Assembly (NCBI GenBank): GCA_023399375.1
Contig: JAEWPX010000096.1
Span: 1 to 5,378 of the forward strand
Direction: 5' to 3'
Source of the DNA: Pseudomonadota bacterium
Lineage (GTDB): Bacteria; Desulfobacterota; Desulfovibrionia; Desulfovibrionales; Desulfovibrionaceae
DNA: 5,378 nt
Shown here piece after piece: positions 1 through 5,324 of the stretch. How positions within the stretch are numbered: the first letter of the stretch is position 1; each line of letters opens with the position of its first letter. Made by a program: the position numbers and the translations under genes. A model generated the notes under the pieces. That model saw nothing but the letters and a program-made list of their open reading frames with translations. It made no database searches and was not told the DNA's origin.

Positions 1-2
1 CC

Positions 3-43
3 GGCCGCGACCGGTTGCCTCATTTCCTTACCCGGTCGCGGCC
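3..43. repeat. 12-bp inverted repeat with 17-nt loop
   Basis: GGCCGCGACCGG (3-14) and CCGGTCGCGGCC (32-43) are exact reverse complements separated by 17 nt. The 9-mer CCGGTCGCG recurs as a direct copy at 93-101. It may belong to the 3' end or terminator of a gene beyond the window edge. High GC makes such repeats less surprising. Confidence 0.6.
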
Positions 44-155
44 ACGGGCAATCCGTATCGGCCATCGCACATCCTCCAAACCGCACAAGGGGCCGGTCGC
101 GCCCCGCGCAACCAGCCCCCATGCCTATCTTTCTTGTTCCCCCCATCGGGGTGGT

Positions 156-180
156 CCAGGAGGGGGTCACCCCCTCCTGG
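156..180. repeat. Perfect 11-bp C/G hairpin downstream of wbuC, possible terminator
   Basis: CCAGGAGGGGG (156-166) and CCCCCTCCTGG (170-180) are exact reverse complements around a 3-nt loop. A smaller CCCC-ATC-GGGG stem lies next to it at 141-151. It lies about 60 nt beyond the wbuC stop, where a terminator is expected, but no T-run follows on the minus strand. Its arm composition and flanking 12-mer recall the 5324-5375 element. Confidence 0.7.
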
Positions 181-191
181 CCGCCGGAGGC
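180..191 (+). repeat. 12-mer GCCGCCGGAGGC next to hairpin (copy 1)
   Basis: This 12-mer continues the right arm of the 156-180 hairpin, sharing its last base. It is identical to the minus-strand copy beside the 5324-5375 hairpin. Confidence 0.8.
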
Positions 192-222
192 ATCTTCGCC
201 TTTCTCCCTTCTTCTCTCCCCC

Positions 223-252
223 GCTCCCACTCTCACTCCTACTCCCATTCCC
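223..252. repeat. Degenerate hexanucleotide tandem repeat across the wbuC stop codon
   Basis: Five 6-bp units of the type RYTCYY run in tandem on the plus strand. Each begins with a purine, and the purines at 223, 229, 235, 241 and 247 stand out in an otherwise pyrimidine-only tract. The wider tract from about 199 to 254 is almost all C and T. The mRNA-sense strand is therefore G/A-rich with several GGG runs. It covers the last codons of wbuC and the start of the 3' region. Confidence 0.7.
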
Positions 253-811
253 TTGCCGGCAGTCCCAGCAACGCCCGAAACCGGTCTTCCACGCCGCGCA
301 GGTAGTCGCGTGCGGCGGGGTCGCCATCGGCGGGGGCGAAGGGGGCGAAGTCCTTGTCGGAGATGGGGCTGTAGGGGCCGGGTTTGACTTCGAACACGGC
401 GGTATCCGGAACGAGGGCCATGACGCAGTGCCAGCCGCCGGCAGGCGCGTCCACGGCGAACGAGCCGGCTGCGGCGTCGAGGATGGCGCAATCTTCGCGG
501 TCGAAGGAGCCGTCGTCCTTGAAGCAGATGAAGCCCATCTTGCCGGCGAGCGCCACGAAGGCCTCGTCCTTGGGCGGGGCCAGGTGGCGGTGGGGACGCA
601 CGTAGGTGCCGGGCTGCAGGGCATTGATCATGCGGTGCAGGGTTGCGGCGTCGTCGCTGTGGAAACGGTGGATCTCGCGACGGCGGGGATTGGCGGCCGC
701 ATCGCGGCATTTTCGGGCCACGAGCGCCGCATCCGCCACGGCGAACCGGTCGTGGTCCGACTGGGTGGCCAGGGGCGAGATGCGGCGCAGGGGCGGAAGC
801 GGCTTAGCCAT
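239..811 (-). CDS. wbuC: WbuC-family cupin-fold metalloprotein
   Basis: The 190-residue protein matches the WbuC cupin family, found mainly in O-antigen and other surface-polysaccharide loci; its reaction is not established. A family-like NPRRREIHRFH stretch lies at residues 41-51. A cupin motif 1 follows as G-x5-HRH-x6-E-x6-G, with likely metal ligands H74, H76 and E83. Motif 2 reads PAGGWHC near residues 123-129, with H128 as the fourth ligand. EVKPGPYSP at 141-149 and a DFAPFAP segment are also typical of the family. No signal peptide or membrane segment is visible, so it should be cytoplasmic. The chosen ATG overlaps the end of the upstream membrane-protein gene by 8 bp and has no clear Shine-Dalgarno, which suggests translational coupling. 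The first ~22 residues look longer than usual for WbuC, so a start at the GTG of codon 25 cannot be excluded. The family call is firm; the molecular function is not. Confidence 0.86.
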   Translation of the reverse strand: MAKPLPPLRRISPLATQSDHDRFAVADAALVARKCRDAAANPRRREIHRFHSDDAATLHRMINALQPGTYVRPHRHLAPPKDEAFVALAGKMGFICFKDDGSFDREDCAILDAAAGSFAVDAPAGGWHCVMALVPDTAVFEVKPGPYSPISDKDFAPFAPADGDPAARDYLRGVEDRFRALLGLPAREWE

Positions 812-1127
812 GCAAGGGGATGCCGGCGGCGCTCAGGCGGTGGTAGGCGGCGACGATCTGGCCGGACAGGCACATGTCGCGCAGCAGGAACGCGACGATG
901 ATGAGCCAGTAGCCCCAGCAGCAGACTTTCTTCTCGATGCCTTCGGTCTGGCCGCGCTGGATGTTGAAGAAGGCGAAGCTGACCAGGGCCAGCGGCAGCA
1001 TGACCCACCAACGGATGGTGGTGGCTTCGATGAACATGAACACGACGAAGAGCAGGCCCAGAGCCATGGCGGCCAAGGTCAGGGGCGAAAAAGAGCTGCA
1101 GGGGCAGCCGCATTTCTGATCGGACAT
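804..1127 (-). CDS. Small cysteine-rich inner-membrane protein of unknown function
   Basis: I do not recognise a characterised family for this 107-residue protein. It starts with a short hydrophilic head carrying C6, C8 and C10 in the pattern KCGCPC. Three hydrophobic segments follow at about residues 17-37, 39-56 and 69-95, so it should sit in the inner membrane. A CC pair at 69-70 and C86 bring the cysteines to six, and a charged loop near 57-68 separates segments 2 and 3. The start at 1127 is chosen over an in-frame ATG at 1166 because AAAGGAG lies 8 nt upstream of it. The gene overlaps wbuC by 8 bp, so the two are probably cotranscribed and coupled. A promoter-like sequence lies just upstream. 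Metal binding or redox activity by the N-terminal cysteines is a guess only. Confidence 0.75.
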   Translation of the reverse strand: MSDQKCGCPCSSFSPLTLAAMALGLLFVVFMFIEATTIRWWVMLPLALVSFAFFNIQRGQTEGIEKKVCCWGYWLIIVAFLLRDMCLSGQIVAAYHRLSAAGIPLHG

Positions 1128-1135
1128 GGGATACG

Positions 1136-1142
1136 CTCCTTT
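1136..1142 (-). promoter_or_regulatory. Ribosome binding site deciding the membrane-protein start (AAAGGAG)
   Basis: AAAGGAG on the minus strand is spaced 8 nt from the ATG at 1127. The alternative in-frame ATG at 1166 lies upstream of this site, inside the candidate promoter region, so the shorter 107-residue product is preferred. Confidence 0.8.
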
Positions 1143-1155
1143 CGGGTTTTCCGAC

Positions 1156-1185
1156 CCTATAGCCACGGAGCGGGCCGGCTGTCCA
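1156..1185 (-). promoter_or_regulatory. Candidate sigma70-type promoter of the small membrane protein/wbuC pair
   Basis: On the minus strand TGGACA (1180-1185, 5 of 6 to TTGACA) is separated by 18 nt from TATAGG (1156-1161, 4 of 6 to TATAAT). It fits inside the 75-bp gap after the GT4 stop and would start transcription about 20 nt before the start codon at 1127. It supports a transcription unit separate from the GT4 operon, though readthrough is equally possible because no terminator is visible in the gap. Confidence 0.38.
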
Positions 1186-1202
1186 GGAAAGGCGGACTGG
1201 CG

Positions 1203-2324
1203 TCAGGCGAGGCGCGCGTAGGCGTCGGCCAGGGCCTTGCCCACGGCGCGGGAGGAGAAGCGCCCGGCCACGGCGTCGCGGCCGCCCTGCCCCAGGCGTG
1301 CGCGCAGGGCGGGGTCGGCGAGCAGCGCGCCCAGGGCGTCGGCCAGGGCACAGGCGTCGCCGGGGGGGACGACGAGGCCGGTTTCGCCGTGGCGGTTGAC
1401 CCAGGGCACGCCCGAACCGGGGATGTCCGTCGAGACGACGGGCTTGCCGCCGGCCATGGCTTCGAGCTGCACGATGCCGAACATTTCGGCCCGGCTGACG
1501 GACGGCAGGCAGAAGACATCGCAGGCGGCGAGCCAGGCGGCGAGGTCGGCGTCAGCGATGCGGCCGGGCAGGAAGACGCGGTCCGTCAGGCCGGCGGCGG
1601 CGATGCGCGCGGCCAGGGCGTCGTGCAGCGGCCCTGCGCCGCCGATGGCGACGGCGACGTTTCCGGGAAGTTTCGCGGCCGCGTCGATGAGCACGTCGAA
1701 GCCTTTGTAGGGCACGAGCCTACCCAGGGCGAAGACCAGCGGCCGGTCGTCAAAACGCGCCCGCACGGCGGCCACGGCCGCCGGAGCGGCGTCCTGGGGC
1801 CGGGCCATGGACGCGTCCACGCAGAAAGGGACCACCGCGCTCTTGCCCGCAAAAAAAGCCGCCCGGTTGGAGGCCGCGAGGTGCACGGGGCTTGGCGCGA
1901 CGACCAGATCGGCGCGACGGCACAGCCAGGCTTCGAGCGGCCCGACGAGCGCGGCGAGCGCGCCCTTGCCGATGACGTCGCTGTGCCAGGTGAGCGCCAC
2001 CCTGCCTCTGGGCCGGGCCAGAAATGCGGCCAGGGCGGCCAGGGGGTTGGGCAGGTGGATATGCAGTACGTCGAAGCGCGGGGCCAAACGCAGAAAGGCG
2101 GCGAGGTAGGCCGGGGAAAGGGGCTGGGAAGCGATGGAGCGCCAGACGGGCACGCGGTGAACGGGGCACGGCGCGTCGGCGTCGGCGTACGGTCCCGGTC
2201 CGGCGAAACAGAGCACTTCCACGGCCGCGCCGAGGGCGAGGAGCTGTTCCACGGCCTGGCGGGTCGCCGTTTCCACGCCGCCGGGATCGGGCGGATAGAA
2301 CTTGCCGACCTGCAACACCCTCAT
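1203..2324 (-). CDS. Glycosyltransferase family 4 (GT-B fold), surface polysaccharide synthesis
   Basis: This 373-residue protein is a retaining GT-B glycosyltransferase of CAZy family 4. Such enzymes move a sugar from a nucleotide-sugar to a growing lipid-linked saccharide on the cytoplasmic face of the membrane. The N-terminal domain opens with LQVGKFYPPDPGGVE (4-18), whose GG loop contacts the acceptor/donor cleft. The C-terminal Rossmann domain has GRLVPYKG (201-208, R202 and K207 likely phosphate-binding), GGAGP at 228-232, and the EX7E motif from E280 to E288 followed by AMAGGKPVV. SGVPWVNRHGETGLVVPP (304-321) resembles mannosyl/rhamnosyl/GlcNAc-type transferases of O-antigen clusters, but donor and acceptor cannot be read from sequence. 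The ATG overlaps the TGA of the upstream WecA-like gene (ATGA) and lacks its own Shine-Dalgarno, so translation is probably coupled. Starts further upstream add residues with no family likeness and run into the upstream gene. Confidence 0.91.
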   Translation of the reverse strand: MRVLQVGKFYPPDPGGVETATRQAVEQLLALGAAVEVLCFAGPGPYADADAPCPVHRVPVWRSIASQPLSPAYLAAFLRLAPRFDVLHIHLPNPLAALAAFLARPRGRVALTWHSDVIGKGALAALVGPLEAWLCRRADLVVAPSPVHLAASNRAAFFAGKSAVVPFCVDASMARPQDAAPAAVAAVRARFDDRPLVFALGRLVPYKGFDVLIDAAAKLPGNVAVAIGGAGPLHDALAARIAAAGLTDRVFLPGRIADADLAAWLAACDVFCLPSVSRAEMFGIVQLEAMAGGKPVVSTDIPGSGVPWVNRHGETGLVVPPGDACALADALGALLADPALRARLGQGGRDAVAGRFSSRAVGKALADAYARLA

Positions 2325-3838
2325 GGCGCGGGAGTCAGCGCGTCGAGGGTCGCCGTGACCGTGCGACGCAGGTTCTCGACGCGACGCAGGGTGAATTCGT
2401 TGATGGGATCCGCGGCGAGGTTTTTGACCAGCCACAGCGCGCCGAGCACGCGGCCGTCCTTACTCAGCAGCGGCAGTTCCAGCTTCATGACCGCCGGCGA
2501 ACAGAGCAGCTCCCTGTCCGTGCCCTCGGCCTCCTCGCGCCGCCAGCGGTAGACCGCGCCGCCGCCCTCCCCCGGCGGCTGCGGCCGCAGCAGGCACGTG
2601 CCCGCGCCGTCGCCCGAAAGCGTCATCTCGGCCATGTCGAAACGCAGCTGCTCCAGGGCGGCGGTCATGCGCGCCCAGAGCGTGGCCATGTCCGGTGCCT
2701 GGGAAATCTCGATCTGGTGATTGAGGAAGGTGCGCCTGTCCTTGGCGAGGCCCGTGTCGTCGGACACGTCGCGCAGCCAGCCGAGGATCTTGTCCACGGC
2801 GAAGTAGCTGAAGTAGCCGGCCTTGCGCACGAGCAGGACCAGCGCACCGCCCACGACGACCAGGAAAAGCCCGGCCGGGGCGTTGCGCAGGTTGACCAGC
2901 AAAAGCGCCGCAAGGGCCAGGAAGATGGTGATGCCGTAAAGGAACAGCACCACCTTGCGCTGGGACCAGCCGCGGCTCAGGAGCTTGTGGTGCACGTGCC
3001 GCTTGTCCGGCTCGAACATGTCGCGGCCACGCATGAAACGCCGCAGGGGCGCGGTGATGGTGTCGAGAAGCGGCACGCCCAGCGCGATGACCGGCATGAG
3101 CAGCGTCGCGCCAACCTGGCTCTTGACCGAGCCGGACACCGAAAGCGCCGCCAGCATGTAGCCGAGGAAGTAACTGCCGCCGTCGCCGAGAAACAGGCTC
3201 GCGGGATTGAAGTTGTAGCGCAAAAACCCGAGCGTCGCCCCAGCCATGACCGCGAAAAGCGCCGCGGTGTGCGCCTCGCCGCGCATGGCGGCCAGCACCG
3301 CCTGCACCGCCGTGGCGAAAAAGACCACCCCGGCCGCCAGCCCGTCCAGGCCGTCGATGAGGTTGATGGCGTTAATGAGCAGCACGAACCAGAAGACGGT
3401 GAGCGCGTAGGACAGCAGGTCGAAATGGATGATGAACTGGCCCGGCAGGGCGAAGGAGGCGATGCGCGCCCCGCCGTAGCAGGCCACGCAGGCGGCGACG
3501 ATCTGCGCCACGAGCTTGAGCTTCGAAGGCAGCGTCCATTTGTCGTCGGCAAAGCCCACGACGAAGATGATGCACGCGCCGGCATAGACGTAACGCATGC
3601 TGTGATCGAACAGGATGGCGACGGTCCGATGCGGCAACACCACGGCGGCCAGGGCGAGGCAGGCGAAAAAAGTGAGGAAAAGCGCCAAGCCGCCGCTTCG
3701 GGGCATGGGCGTGGTGTGCACCGTGCGGGCTTGCGGCATGGCCAGGATGCCAAAGCGCCGCCCCAGCCAGCGCGCCAGGGGCGTCAGCGCCAGGGACAGG
3801 CCCAATGCGGCCAGAAAAAGGGAGAATATCGGGGTCAT
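2321..3838 (-). CDS. WecA/MraY-family polyprenyl-phosphate sugar-1-phosphate transferase with C-terminal GAF-like extension
   Basis: This 505-residue integral membrane enzyme should transfer a HexNAc-1-phosphate (GlcNAc-1-P in WecA) from UDP-sugar to undecaprenyl phosphate, the initiating step of lipid-linked glycan synthesis. About eleven membrane segments span residues 1-337. Family motifs are all present: MPRSGG (45-50), FADDKW with D98/D99 (Mg2+/catalysis), NAINLIDGLDG (156-166), FLGDGGS (216-222) and the cytoplasmic HVHH motif at 281-284, typical of the WecA branch. E. coli WecA ends near 367 residues. Here about 165 extra soluble residues follow, and residues ~380-505 read like a GAF domain (for example LELPLLSKDGRVLGALWLV). 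The start is the ATG at 3838, with GGAAG about 6 nt upstream; an in-frame GTG at 3865 would add RARRKRR-type residues and seems less likely. The gene leads an operon with the GT4 gene. A wecA symbol is plausible but the substrate is unproven. Confidence 0.93.
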   Translation of the reverse strand: MTPIFSLFLAALGLSLALTPLARWLGRRFGILAMPQARTVHTTPMPRSGGLALFLTFFACLALAAVVLPHRTVAILFDHSMRYVYAGACIIFVVGFADDKWTLPSKLKLVAQIVAACVACYGGARIASFALPGQFIIHFDLLSYALTVFWFVLLINAINLIDGLDGLAAGVVFFATAVQAVLAAMRGEAHTAALFAVMAGATLGFLRYNFNPASLFLGDGGSYFLGYMLAALSVSGSVKSQVGATLLMPVIALGVPLLDTITAPLRRFMRGRDMFEPDKRHVHHKLLSRGWSQRKVVLFLYGITIFLALAALLLVNLRNAPAGLFLVVVGGALVLLVRKAGYFSYFAVDKILGWLRDVSDDTGLAKDRRTFLNHQIEISQAPDMATLWARMTAALEQLRFDMAEMTLSGDGAGTCLLRPQPPGEGGGAVYRWRREEAEGTDRELLCSPAVMKLELPLLSKDGRVLGALWLVKNLAADPINEFTLRRVENLRRTVTATLDALTPAP

Positions 3839-3885
3839 ACGCCTCTTCCGGCGAGCGCGAACCACTCTTGCCCACCGCCCGGCGC

Positions 3886-3914
3886 ACCATAGGCGATGCC
3901 CGCCGCGACGTCCA
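3886..3914 (-). promoter_or_regulatory. Candidate sigma70-type promoter of the WecA-like/GT4 operon
   Basis: On the minus strand TGGACG (3909-3914, 4 of 6 to TTGACA) is separated by 17 nt from TATGGT (3886-3891, 4 of 6 to TATAAT). It lies in the 123-bp gap between the rhodanese stop and the WecA-like start, giving a leader of about 40 nt. Such matches are common by chance, so this is suggestive only. Confidence 0.28.
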
Positions 3915-3942
3915 CAGGGCCGCGTGACGGTCGTGCTGCCAT

Positions 3943-3964
3943 TGACCGGAATTCGAAACGGTCA
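3943..3964. repeat. Small hairpin overlapping the rhodanese stop codon
   Basis: On the minus strand TGACCG, which begins with the rhodanese TGA stop, pairs with CGGTCA across a 10-nt loop. The stem is only 6 bp and no T-run follows, so a terminator role is doubtful. Confidence 0.35.
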
Positions 3965-4354
3965 GCGGGAATTCCCGGAGACCGACTCGCCGCCGAAAAG
4001 CTTCCAGCCGAGCATGCCCCAGGTCAGGTTGGAGGCGACGTAGCCGGCCGTGGCAAGCCGTTTGGCCACAAACGGCGAACGATGGCCGGTCATGCAGATG
4101 ACCACCACCGGCCGCTTCGGATCGAGCCCCAGGCTCGCCGGATCGGCGGCCATGGCGTCGGGACGGTTTATTGCGCCGGGGATATGGAACAGGGCGTATT
4201 CTGCGGGCGTGCGCACGTCGAGAAGCTGCGGCTTGAGCGCGCCGGCGCGCATGCTCCGCAGCCGCCAGGGCAGCGTCTGGACGACGCCCGCCGCCAGCCA
4301 GCCGAGGTCCCAGGCCACGAAGAAGAGCAGAAAAAAAAGCAGCAGCGCCTTCAT
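3962..4354 (-). CDS. Membrane-anchored single-domain rhodanese-like protein
   Basis: This 130-residue protein pairs one N-terminal hydrophobic segment (about residues 4-25) with a single rhodanese domain. The segment is probably a membrane anchor or uncleaved signal, since no lipobox or clear cleavage site is seen. LLDVRTPAEYALFHIPGAIN (44-63) is the classic CH2A-like motif. The active-site loop is CMTGHR (87-92) with catalytic C87 and R92, and NLTWGMLGW (109-117) is the usual C-terminal signature. Active-site Cys and Arg are intact, so sulfane-sulfur transfer or thiol chemistry is possible; the physiological partner is unknown. GGGGAG lies 7 nt before the ATG. It is 100 bp downstream of the prenyltransferase and 123 bp upstream of the WecA-like gene, both wide enough for separate transcription. 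A T8 run in codons 6-8 (minus strand) encodes part of the hydrophobic segment. Which side of the membrane the domain faces cannot be decided here. Confidence 0.9.
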   Translation of the reverse strand: MKALLLFFLLFFVAWDLGWLAAGVVQTLPWRLRSMRAGALKPQLLDVRTPAEYALFHIPGAINRPDAMAADPASLGLDPKRPVVVICMTGHRSPFVAKRLATAGYVASNLTWGMLGWKLFGGESVSGNSR

Positions 4355-4376
4355 GGCCCCTCTCCCCGTGTTGCCT

Positions 4377-4406
4377 CTTCGAAAGCAGCATGCACTGCTT
4401 TCGAAG
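4377..4406. repeat. 12-bp inverted repeat in the rhodanese 5' leader
   Basis: CTTCGAAAGCAG (4377-4388) and CTGCTTTCGAAG (4395-4406) are exact reverse complements around a 6-nt CATGCA spacer. Allowing a 2-nt bulge, the pairing extends into TTGCC (4371-4375) and GGCAA (4406-4410). On the minus strand it lies between an AT-rich block and the rhodanese ribosome binding site. No T-run follows on the minus strand. It may be a regulator-binding palindrome, a leader hairpin, or a terminator stem for the prenyltransferase transcript. Confidence 0.75.
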
Positions 4407-4410
4407 GCAA

Positions 4411-4454
4411 TAAGCCGGAATGATTATTTTTCTTAATACTACTGAAGAACTCTA
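4411..4454 (-). promoter_or_regulatory. AT-rich promoter-like block upstream of the rhodanese gene
   Basis: This block is strikingly AT-rich against the GC-rich surroundings. On the minus strand it contains AATAAT (4423-4428), a 5 of 6 match to the sigma70 -10 box. I find no good -35 box at 16-18 nt, so the call is weak. If used, transcription would begin near 4415, placing the 12-bp inverted repeat at the very start of the rhodanese leader. Confidence 0.3.
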
Positions 4455-5303
4455 TCACGAGGCGAGAAACACCGCCAGCAGCGCGCCCACGCCAAGCAGC
4501 AAGGCGATCACGCCGTTGAGCGTGAAAAAGGCCACGTTGATGCGCGACAGGTCGTTCTCGCCGATGAGCCTGTGCTCCACAAGCAGCACCGCCGAACACA
4601 CCGCCCAGAAGGTGTAGTAGATCCAGGAGAGCCCGGCGGCATAGCCGGCCAGCAGAAAAAACAGCGCGGCATCGACATGGGAAAAGGCCGCCAGCCGCAG
4701 CGCCGTGCCCACGCCGAACTTCGCCGGCATGGACCACAGCCCCTGCCCCTTGTCGAAGTCCACGTCCTGGCAGGCGTAAAGGATGTCGAAGCCGGCCGTC
4801 CAGCAGGTGACGCCGCAACCGAAAAGGATCGCCGCCAGGGCGAATTCCGGCTTGACCGCAAGCCAGCCGGCCACGGGCGCAAGCCCGAGCACCGAACCCA
4901 GCACGAAATGGCACAGCCACGTGAAACGCTTGGTCACGCTGTAAAACGCGCCCCAGACCAGAGCCACGGGCGCAAGCGCCAGACACAGGGCATTGAGGCC
5001 CGCGCAAGCCGCGACGAACACGACCGCGCAGCCGGCCGTGAACATCCAGGCCGCGCGCACGCTCACCTCGCCCGTGACCAACTCGCGCATGCGGGTGCGC
5101 GGATTGACGCGGTCGTAGCGCAGGTCGGCCAGACGATTGACGGCCATGGCAAAGGACCGCATGGCCACCATCGCGACCGTAAGCAGCACAAACGCCCGCC
5201 AGCCCGGCCAGCCCCGGGCCGCCACAAACAAGCCAATATACGCAAACGGCAACGCAAACACCGAATGCTCAATCTTCACCAACCGCGCCATCGCTGCGAT
5301 CAT
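4455..5303 (-). CDS. mqnP: UbiA-like polyprenyltransferase, probable MqnP of the futalosine menaquinone pathway
   Basis: This 282-residue integral membrane prenyltransferase joins a polyprenyl diphosphate to an aromatic acid during quinone synthesis. The first Asp-rich motif reads NRLADLRYD (56-64), followed by NPRTRMRELVTGEVS. The second reads DILYACQDVDFD (173-184), followed by GLWSMPAKFG. These variants, including DILYxxQDxxFD, are those of the UbiA-like branch seen in menaquinone makers that use futalosine (MqnP) rather than of classical UbiA or MenA. About eight membrane segments are visible. The ATG at 5303 has GGAGG 10 nt upstream; a TTG at 5309 is only 4 nt from it and an ATG at 5291 is too far. 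A perfect hairpin ends 20 nt before the start. Automated annotation might call it 4-hydroxybenzoate octaprenyltransferase (UbiA). The family is certain; the pathway assignment is inferred from motif style. Confidence 0.9.
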   Translation of the reverse strand: MIAAMARLVKIEHSVFALPFAYIGLFVAARGWPGWRAFVLLTVAMVAMRSFAMAVNRLADLRYDRVNPRTRMRELVTGEVSVRAAWMFTAGCAVVFVAACAGLNALCLALAPVALVWGAFYSVTKRFTWLCHFVLGSVLGLAPVAGWLAVKPEFALAAILFGCGVTCWTAGFDILYACQDVDFDKGQGLWSMPAKFGVGTALRLAAFSHVDAALFFLLAGYAAGLSWIYYTFWAVCSAVLLVEHRLIGENDLSRINVAFFTLNGVIALLLGVGALLAVFLAS

Positions 5304-5312
5304 GATCAATAC

Positions 5313-5324
5313 GCCTCCGGCGGC
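5313..5324 (-). repeat. 12-mer GCCGCCGGAGGC next to hairpin (copy 2)
   Basis: Read on the minus strand, this 12-mer directly continues the hairpin arm, sharing one base with it. An identical copy lies at 180-191 on the plus strand, also directly continuing a C/G hairpin arm. The arrangement hairpin plus tail is thus repeated in opposite orientation at the two ends of the window. Confidence 0.8.
5314..5318 (-). promoter_or_regulatory. Ribosome binding site of the prenyltransferase (GGAGG)
   Basis: GGAGG lies 10 nt before the ATG at 5303 and only 4 nt before the alternative TTG at 5309, which favours the ATG. It falls inside the 12-mer shared with the other end of the window, so the repeat tail appears to supply the ribosome binding site. 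Confidence 0.7.

Larger units (their letters stand above)
1..238. other. Gene-free region beyond wbuC
   Basis: I see no credible gene in this stretch. Open frames here are short and of low-complexity arginine/proline/serine composition on both strands. It holds the inverted repeat at 3-43, the C/G hairpin at 156-180 with its 12-mer tail, and the beginning of the pyrimidine tract that runs into wbuC. Confidence 0.7.

Noticed and set aside
28..624. Minus-strand open frame of 198 residues at the left end
   Set aside because: It overlaps wbuC in another frame, and its Pro/Ser/Arg-rich sequence has no domain; wbuC has clear cupin motifs.
1128..1166. Longer start for the small membrane protein
   Set aside because: The upstream ATG lacks a ribosome binding site and lies in the promoter-like region, while the ATG at 1127 has AAAGGAG at ideal spacing.
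2325..2435. Longer start for the GT4 protein
   Set aside because: The 37 added residues are basic and family-unlike and would overlap the WecA-like gene deeply. The ATG at 2324 begins exactly at the typical N-terminal strand of the fold.
606..2552. Long plus-strand open frame of 648 residues
   Set aside because: It lies opposite the GT4, membrane-protein and part of the WecA-like genes, is rich in G, A, R, H and D with no recognisable motif, and reflects the high GC content.
2024..3892. Long plus-strand open frame of 622 residues
   Set aside because: It mirrors the WecA-like gene, whose motifs are unmistakable. The plus-strand product is low-complexity and charged with no domain signature.
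3966..3977. 12-bp palindrome CGGGAATTCCCG
   Set aside because: It lies inside the rhodanese coding end and includes a chance EcoRI-type site; nothing supports a regulatory role.
4331..4338. A8/T8 homopolymer near the rhodanese start as a phase-variation site
   Set aside because: The frame is intact and Phe-Phe codons in a hydrophobic anchor explain the run. Without strain comparison there is no evidence for switching.
3372..4391. Minus-strand open frame of 339 residues spanning the rhodanese and WecA-like region
   Set aside because: It is out of frame with both real genes, runs across their gap and shows only arginine/alanine-rich translation.
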